Shown here: in pieces, positions 59,499 to 64,000 of the stretch
How the letters are laid out: each line of letters starts with the position of its first letter
Position numbering within the stretch: position 1 is the stretch's first letter
Virus record (IMG/VR): IMGVR_UViG_3300033992_001111
Span: 34,586-98,585 of that record
Direction: 5' to 3' (one strand)
Source of the DNA: a virus
DNA length: 64,000 nt
The notes under the pieces: model-generated
Seen by the model: only the letters and a program-made list of their open reading frames with translations
Told to the model about the DNA's origin: nothing
The model's database searches: none
Position numbers and translations under genes: made by a program

Positions 59499-59755
59499 TG
59501 AGAAGAAATGGTATAATAGGTTTTATGGTGATAATTTTATTACTTATCGTAACCTCTGTTGGTTATAAAGTATATTTGATTAGTGGGATTAAAAAGGGGA
59601 GTCATTTATATGAAATCTCCATCCCGGGTAATAAACGACAAGAGACAAGTTTCTATACTGAAAAATATGTGGAGAAAGATGGATGTATAACATTCAAAGA
59701 TGAGTTTAGTAGGTCACATAGAATATGTGGTATGTATAACATTACAGAGTATTAA
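59498..59755 (+). CDS. Small membrane-anchored protein
   Basis: 85 residues: N-terminal span (IIGFMVIILLLIVTSVGYKV), then a soluble beta-type domain with two Cys. Function unknown. Confidence 0.6.
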   Translation: MRRNGIIGFMVIILLLIVTSVGYKVYLISGIKKGSHLYEISIPGNKRQETSFYTEKYVEKDGCITFKDEFSRSHRICGMYNITEY

Positions 59756-59756
59756 G

Positions 59757-59987
59757 ATGGAGAAAACATTCGGAGAACAAATTAATGAGACTGTTGATAG
59801 AATATGTGAGAAACATAATTTGAAACAACCAATTACGGTTCCTTCCGCTGGTAAGATGATTATGGAGTATGAAGGGTTGGATAGAGCAATTGAATTATTT
59901 GAGGGTGCGGTTGAAGAAACTACTGATATTTTTAAAAAATCAGCATATCGAGCGACATTGGAGATTATTTTACTACCAATGAAGTAG
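59757..59987 (+). CDS. Small hypothetical protein
   Basis: 76 residues from ATG 59757, helical, no motif recognised. Last gene before a terminator. Confidence 0.58.
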   Translation: MEKTFGEQINETVDRICEKHNLKQPITVPSAGKMIMEYEGLDRAIELFEGAVEETTDIFKKSAYRATLEIILLPMK

Positions 59988-59992
59988 ATGAC

Positions 59993-60026
59993 AAAAAAAA
60001 CCTTCGGTGATAAAGGTTTTTTTTTT
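59993..60026 (+). terminator. Intrinsic terminator
   Basis: A8-CCTT/AAGG-T8 stem with loop CGGTGATA; also suitable for the convergent minus-strand gene. Confidence 0.85.
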
Positions 60027-60047
60027 TGTTTGAATATTGAGGTTTAA

Positions 60048-60383
60048 TTAAAAATTACCTCCTGGAACATTAATTGTCTCAAGTATTGAAACATTTAATT
60101 TAGTGGCAATTAACTCTAATAAATCCTCATCGTTGGCCCCCCAATCACTTAATTCTTCACTTGTCATGGTTATTTGACTACTTGTTTCGTTATTAAACCT
60201 CACGATTACCTCGTTTTCATTTAATACTATTGAACCAAATTGAATTTGGAAGTTTGTTGATGGAGAGTTTAAGATATATGGTCTTGCAATTGCAGTCATA
60301 TAATCTAAATTTTTAGTTGTTGAACTAAAAGGAGTTGTCTCAACAATTTTAATTGCCGGTGGATTGATTTTTGCTATTAACAT
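60048..60383 (-). CDS. Hypothetical protein (minus strand), possible virion-type
   Basis: 111 residues, beta-rich first half, helical acidic C-terminus (LSDWGANDEDLLELIATKLN). No family recognised. Confidence 0.6.
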   Translation of the reverse strand: MLIAKINPPAIKIVETTPFSSTTKNLDYMTAIARPYILNSPSTNFQIQFGSIVLNENEVIVRFNNETSSQITMTSEELSDWGANDEDLLELIATKLNVSILETINVPGGNF

Positions 60384-60450
60384 AATATTTGTGTTTTTTG
60401 TTTAAATATCGTTATTATCGATATAATATAAATACTTCGTCTTAACTTAA

Positions 60451-60482
60451 TTTGTAATTTAAATTAATTTTTTATACTTTTG
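60451..60482 (+). promoter_or_regulatory. Bacteroidetes-type promoter before the cassette array (TTTG-N20-TACTTTTG)
   Basis: TTTG 60451-60454 and TACTTTTG 60475-60482, 15 bases before ATG 60497. It could transcribe the whole cassette-like array. Confidence 0.75.
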
Positions 60483-60496
60483 TAAAAAAAAATATT

Positions 60497-60715
60497 ATGG
60501 AAGAAATGTCAAAAAATATGATGAAATATGCGGAGATTGTTTCAGTTTTAGAACAGAACAATATTTCGTGGAATGGATTGGTTGATGGTTTGGTAGAAAC
60601 TTATCACAATGATAATCCAGAGTATAAACTGAAACAAAATCCAGATTGGTGGAATATTGGAAGTAAAGAAGAAGTTATTGATAGTGTTATATCAACATTC
60701 TCAAAACAAAAATAA
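60497..60715 (+). CDS. Cassette-like ORF 1, hypothetical
   Basis: 72 residues, acidic, with NISWNGLVDGLVETYHNDNP. Followed within five bases by the first attC-like element. Its 5' flank (AAAAAAAAATATTATGGAAGAA) is repeated before the ORF at 61575. Confidence 0.6.
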   Translation: MEEMSKNMMKYAEIVSVLEQNNISWNGLVDGLVETYHNDNPEYKLKQNPDWWNIGSKEEVIDSVISTFSKQK

Positions 60716-60719
60716 TATT

Positions 60720-60777
60720 ACTTATAACGGTTGCAAATAAAACATCGTTTTAATGTGTTTTATTTGTTGTTATAAGT
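60720..60777 (+). repeat. attC-like element 1
   Basis: Outer arms ACTTATAAC/GTTATAAGT (9 bp), spacers GGTTG and TT, inner arms of 11 bp (60734-60744 with 60756-60766, perfect), loop TCGTTTTAATG. The preceding 15+ bases are the same as before element 2. Confidence 0.7.
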
Positions 60778-60814
60778 ATGTATTATTTTTTAAAAAAATT
60801 TAATGAAGTAAAAA

Positions 60815-61159
60815 ATGGAAACAATAATAGAAGAAGGTATTTGGGACATTAAACAAAAACTACCATTAAGAAGGGTTGTATTTACTTGTGATGGAAAAAA
60901 AATCACACGAAATTTGTTTATTTTAGGTGATTCAGAGAATCGAAACTCTAAAGTAGATATTATTGATTTAGAGAAAGTGGAAATTGAAATTAGTTTAACT
61001 AAAATAAATAAATTATCAACAACTGAAATAGGTGAATATTTAAAAAAGAAAGCGGAGGTTTTTGAACCAATTACTTGTTTTGAACGGAATATCAGTAATG
61101 AAATTCCATTTTTTACTTCACCTATAATAACAAAAAATAATATTACTTATAACGACTGA
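60815..61159 (+). CDS. Cassette-like ORF 2, hypothetical
   Basis: 114 residues, alpha/beta with VVFTCDGKKITRNLFIL. The last five codons and stop lie inside attC-like element 2, as is common in integron cassettes. No family recognised. Confidence 0.6.
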   Translation: METIIEEGIWDIKQKLPLRRVVFTCDGKKITRNLFILGDSENRNSKVDIIDLEKVEIEISLTKINKLSTTEIGEYLKKKAEVFEPITCFERNISNEIPFFTSPIITKNNITYND

Positions 61160-61199
61160 GAATATGTGTTCGTTTTAATGACACATATTCTTTGTTATA
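61145..61199 (+). repeat. attC-like element 2
   Basis: TATAAC (61148-61153)/GTTATA (61194-61199), spacers GACTG and TT, inner arms of 11 bp (61159-61169 with 61181-61191, perfect), loop TCGTTTTAATG (61170-61180). Confidence 0.7.
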
Positions 61200-61223
61200 T
61201 TTAGTATCAAAAATTTTATACAA

Positions 61224-61466
61224 ATGAAAAAATGTAAATGTATTAAAGAATCTTCTTGGTTTTTAATTGATGATTCCTTTGACGAAAATTCTAAATTAAA
61301 TGGTGGTAGATTTTCTTTTCAAATGGGTAGTGAATATGATTATTTTGAAGAGGTAACTCCATTTGGAAATGGTATGTCAGTTATACATCCTAAACACGGA
61401 AAAGAAAATCCTACTGGTTTTGATGAAAGAAGATTCTACGAACACTTTGAAATAATAAACTCATAA
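61224..61466 (+). CDS. Cassette-like ORF 3, hypothetical
   Basis: 80 residues beginning MKKCKCIKESSWFLID, with a compact beta-type domain (FEEVTPFGNGMSVIHPKHG). Function unknown. The third attC-like element begins 16 bases after the stop. Confidence 0.6.
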   Translation: MKKCKCIKESSWFLIDDSFDENSKLNGGRFSFQMGSEYDYFEEVTPFGNGMSVIHPKHGKENPTGFDERRFYEHFEIINS

Positions 61467-61482
61467 AATTTTTGATATTGAA

Positions 61483-61534
61483 TATAACGTCCGATGATAA
61501 ACAATCGTTTTAATGTTGTTTATCATTTGTTAGG
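61483..61534 (+). repeat. attC-like element 3
   Basis: TATAAC (61483-61488), spacer GTCCG, inner arms of 11 bp (61494-61504 with 61516-61526, perfect), loop TCGTTTTAATG (61505-61515), spacer TT, then GTTAGG (61529-61534). Outer arms match over TAAC/GTTA only, as expected after cassette joining. Confidence 0.7.
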
Positions 61535-61574
61535 TTTTGTCATTAATTTGTTTTACCTTATAAAAAAAAATATT

Positions 61575-62126
61575 ATGGAAGAATGGTGTATTGAACAACA
61601 TAGAAGTACGAATCACATGTATTCGGAGTGTCGGGTTGTTAAAATATTCAACGAATTAATTCGACATAAATTATCACCGGTTTTTGGTGATAATTTATTA
61701 GATTGTAAATTAATTGAGCGTGGATATGAATATCGATATGATTTACTATTCATTTTCCGAGGAGTCTATAATAATCCGACAATACAATTGGAAAGTGTTT
61801 TAGAAACCTGTGATATGTTGTTTGATTGGGTTGACTTAAGAGACATGGTTAATCTTAGTATTGTTATTATAACTAATGGAAGAAATCAACATTTTAGTTA
61901 TTTTGAGATAATGGATGGAATAGGTGAGAGTGGTAGGGGTTATCAGCATCATATGATAATTAGACATCCAAAATACCGTCAGTATCGGGAATGGAAAACT
62001 AATAGAGAAATAGAGGAAGGAATGAAACGAGCTTGGGAGATGGAGATAGATAGAGTTACAAGAAATGTTAATATACAACAATCAAGAATTACGGAATCAA
62101 GAAAGAAGAAGTTTTTATTTTGGTAA
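61575..62126 (+). CDS. Hypothetical protein downstream of the cassette-like array
   Basis: 183 residues from ATG 61575 (the in-frame start at 61494 lies inside attC-like element 3). Tyr/Arg-rich, with a helical basic C-terminus. Shares its 22-base 5' flank and first residues (MEE) with ORF 1. No fourth attC-like element follows. Confidence 0.6.
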   Translation: MEEWCIEQHRSTNHMYSECRVVKIFNELIRHKLSPVFGDNLLDCKLIERGYEYRYDLLFIFRGVYNNPTIQLESVLETCDMLFDWVDLRDMVNLSIVIITNGRNQHFSYFEIMDGIGESGRGYQHHMIIRHPKYRQYREWKTNREIEEGMKRAWEMEIDRVTRNVNIQQSRITESRKKKFLFW

Positions 62127-62149
62127 ATCAAAATAAAAGATTATCTTTG
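62119..62149 (+). promoter_or_regulatory. Bacteroidetes-type promoter (TTTG-N19-TATCTTTG)
   Basis: Boxes at 62119-62122 and 62142-62149; drives the CCA-adding enzyme gene. Confidence 0.85.
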
Positions 62150-62165
62150 CTCAAAATAAATTGAT

Positions 62166-62885
62166 ATGAGGACATATAAAGAATATTTAGTTGGAGGTGC
62201 GGTTAGAGATGAGATTTTAGGGATAAGTAGTAAAGATTTAGATTATGTTTTTGTTTTTGATAACCTAAATGATGACCAAACTGCCGCGGAATGTTTTGAT
62301 GATATGACTAAGGTTATTCAAGAAAGAGGTGAAATATTCCTATCAACACCAAGCTGTTATACTATCAGATATAAAGATAGAGAAACCAAAGAGGTTAAAG
62401 ACGTGGTAATGGCCCGTAAAGAGATTGGTTACATTCCGGGAACAAGAACTCCAATCGTTAAGCCAGGGACTCTATACGATGATTTGGAAAGACGTGACTT
62501 TACCTTGAATGCTCTTGCTAAAGATGAGGATGGAACAATCATTGACTATTTCAATGGACTTAATGATTTGAGTGATAAAATTTTGAGAACACCATTACCG
62601 ACGGAGACAACATTTAATGATGACCCACTTAGAATTTTGAGATGTTTGCGTTTTTCTATTACAAAAGGATTTACCATTCCGGGAACAATGGCAATCACAA
62701 TGATGGTTTACAATTACGATGAGAAGATGAGTGTGGTGTCAACTGAAAGAATTAGAGAGGAATTATTCAAATGTTTTAAACACGATACTTTGAAAACATT
62801 AAGAGTTCTTGATGAATTCCCATTACTCAAAAATTACATCTTCAAGGATAGTGGATTATGGTTAAAACCAACTATGGAACAATAA
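62166..62885 (+). CDS. cca: CCA-adding enzyme / tRNA nucleotidyltransferase-like (short)
   Basis: 239 residues. YLVGGAVRDEILGISSKDLDYVF gives the GG...DxD catalytic motif; LERRDFTLNALAKD and DPLRILRCLRFSI are class II CCA-adding signatures (RRDxTxNA and R.LRA.RF). Cellular enzymes are about 400 residues, so the C-terminal body/tail is mostly missing. None of the tRNA-like genes in the window encodes CCA, so phage-directed CCA addition fits. Confidence 0.85.
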   Translation: MRTYKEYLVGGAVRDEILGISSKDLDYVFVFDNLNDDQTAAECFDDMTKVIQERGEIFLSTPSCYTIRYKDRETKEVKDVVMARKEIGYIPGTRTPIVKPGTLYDDLERRDFTLNALAKDEDGTIIDYFNGLNDLSDKILRTPLPTETTFNDDPLRILRCLRFSITKGFTIPGTMAITMMVYNYDEKMSVVSTERIREELFKCFKHDTLKTLRVLDEFPLLKNYIFKDSGLWLKPTMEQ

Positions 62886-62896
62886 ACTAATTAAAT

Positions 62897-63232
62897 ATGA
62901 AAAAGTTACTATTAAATATTAAAGAGAATTGGAGAAAAACTCCAAACAGTGTAAAATTTTGGAACGGATTACTTTTACTTGGGTTAATTGTTGTCAGCAT
63001 TATGAGTTTGGAACTACTGACGACTATGTCGGTGATAATGTCAATTTTCTCTATAGTTGTGTTACTTAATGGCTCGGGTGATGATGGTAAGAGTTTAGAT
63101 AAACACATATGGATGTGGTTCACACCGTTAGTTTGGTTTATGGTGATTATTTATGGAATCATCTACGGATGTATGAAATTTTATGAAAATACTATTAGTG
63201 GATTTAATAATTGGTTAGATAAAGAAAAATGA
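62897..63232 (+). CDS. Three-span membrane protein
   Basis: 111 residues with spans at about 22-40, 43-60 and 74-94, and charged ends. No family recognised. Confidence 0.65.
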   Translation: MKKLLLNIKENWRKTPNSVKFWNGLLLLGLIVVSIMSLELLTTMSVIMSIFSIVVLLNGSGDDGKSLDKHIWMWFTPLVWFMVIIYGIIYGCMKFYENTISGFNNWLDKEK

Positions 63233-63567
63233 TGGAAAAGAAATTAGGAAAAATTGAGGAAGTTCGTTTTGGTCTTGGTGGATATCAAGGGGCAATGTTA
63301 GGTCTTCACGTTACATTAGGTGATGGAGGTTGGGGTGTCGGTGATTCAAGGGCCAATTGGGATGCCGAGATGATTGATAGTAATGGGCGCTCTACTTGGT
63401 CTGAGTCAGACAGAGATGGTTGGTATGCAGAAATTATGAGATATGTTTCAAAATTATTGAAAGAGGCAAAAGTTGACTCAGTTGACAAATTAAAAGGAAA
63501 ACCCGTTGAGGTGACCTTTGAAGGGAATACACTGAAGAGTTGGAGAATTTTAACTGAGGTGTTGTAA
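63229..63567 (+). CDS. Hypothetical protein
   Basis: 112 residues. Gly/Trp-rich N-terminal half (LGLHVTLGDGGWGVGD), then a helix and a strand-rich end. Overlaps its neighbour by four bases. Function unknown. Confidence 0.62.
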   Translation: MMEKKLGKIEEVRFGLGGYQGAMLGLHVTLGDGGWGVGDSRANWDAEMIDSNGRSTWSESDRDGWYAEIMRYVSKLLKEAKVDSVDKLKGKPVEVTFEGNTLKSWRILTEVL

Positions 63568-63568
63568 T

Positions 63569-64000
63569 ATGAAAAGAATTTTTATAGATATGGATGGTGT
63601 CTTGGTCGATTTAGGGGCGGAGTTTGACAAATGGTTTGAAGAACATCCAAATTTAATTCACAAATACAAACATTGTCCTGACCATATACCGGGAATTTTT
63701 AGAGACCCTAAACCATACGATGGGGCAATTGATGCAATTAACAAATTGGTTGAGAGTGGGGAATATGAATTATTGATTGCTACGGCAGCGCCTTGGGGAA
63801 ACCCTTACGCTTCTACGGATAAAAGATATTGGATTGAGAAGTATTTTGGTAAGTTATTTCATAAGAAAATGGTTATTACTCACCGAAAAGATTTATTACT
63901 TGGTGATTATTTGATTGATGATAGAACGGCAAATGGCGCTGGAGATTTCACCGGAGAATTAATTCATTTTGGGTGGAATTATGAGAAAAAAGTTTGGAAT
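63569..64000 (+). CDS. 5'(3')-deoxyribonucleotidase-like HAD phosphatase (3' end outside window)
   Basis: 144 codons visible. FIDMDGVLVDLGAEF is HAD motif I of the NT5C/YorS-type nucleotidases; LLIATAAPWGNP is motif II; DYLIDDRTANGAG is the late acidic motif. Dephosphorylates deoxynucleotides, part of phage nucleotide-pool control. Runs off the window end. Confidence 0.85.
   Translation, partial: MKRIFIDMDGVLVDLGAEFDKWFEEHPNLIHKYKHCPDHIPGIFRDPKPYDGAIDAINKLVESGEYELLIATAAPWGNPYASTDKRYWIEKYFGKLFHKKMVITHRKDLLLGDYLIDDRTANGAGDFTGELIHFGWNYEKKVWN

Noticed and set aside
60720-61534. Intrinsic terminators instead of attC-like sites
   Set aside because: The hairpins have no T tracts, long conserved 11-base loops and asymmetric internal spacers of constant size, unlike terminators in this genome.

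Overview
The window is an AT-rich, almost gap-free segment of a large tailed-phage genome, very probably a phage of Bacteroidetes (Flavobacteriia-like host). Three things point to that host. Many genes follow the Bacteroidetes promoter TTTG-N19/21-TAnnTTTG. The first (partial) virion gene carries a SprB-type repeat. A 61-residue histone H1-like (Hc1) protein typical of Bacteroidetes is encoded. Most genes are on the + strand, tightly packed or overlapping. No integrase, terminase or capsid gene is seen here, so this is part of a bigger genome.

Layout: 0-3.5 kb holds virion/tail-type proteins. 3.5-19 kb is DNA metabolism: RuvC-like resolvase, primase, PD-(D/E)XK nuclease, SbcD/SbcC (T4 gp47/gp46-like), a type IIG-like methyltransferase fusion and a sigma-70 family factor, interrupted by two HNH homing endonucleases. 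19-25 kb has membrane proteins, an amidase endolysin with a spanin-like overlapping pair, and Lys-rich probable virion proteins. 25-35 kb has the Hc1-like protein, DnaJ, a LAGLIDADG and a GIY-YIG endonuclease, a Dam-type methylase, a PcfJ-like protein, thioredoxin and glutaredoxin. 35-44 kb has a minus-strand trio, a WCT-motif protein, DUF3310, an APS-kinase-like protein, an NMN-adenylyltransferase-like protein, a second methylase, and LysM and pre-toxin-like proteins. 44-64 kb holds many small genes with individual promoters, plus SmpB, a CCA-adding enzyme and a 5'-nucleotidase running off the end.

The most unusual part is an RNA-rich locus at about 45.86-49.86 kb. It contains tRNA-like genes that share one acceptor arm but have abnormal bodies, tRNAs with hairpins inserted in the D-loop, a tRNA-like RNA whose cloverleaf is circularly permuted, and two pseudoknot-rich RNAs. 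It also has a tiny promoter-hairpin-T-tract sRNA and a ~0.92 kb highly structured non-coding RNA with its own promoter and terminator, immediately before smpB. A second standout is at 60.5-61.6 kb: three elements with identical architecture (fixed arm, spacer and loop lengths, a constant 11-nt loop, variable but fully complementary stems) separate small unrelated ORFs. They look like integron attC sites and gene cassettes inside a phage genome. Other notable patterns are two ribbon-helix-helix/homing-endonuclease bicistrons, four paralogous 'WCT' proteins (one fused to leucine-rich repeats), three proteins ending in UVR motifs, and a TATTTATA motif set a fixed short distance upstream of several start codons.

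Functional assignments rest on motifs read by eye; RNA structures are hand-paired helices, not computed folds.
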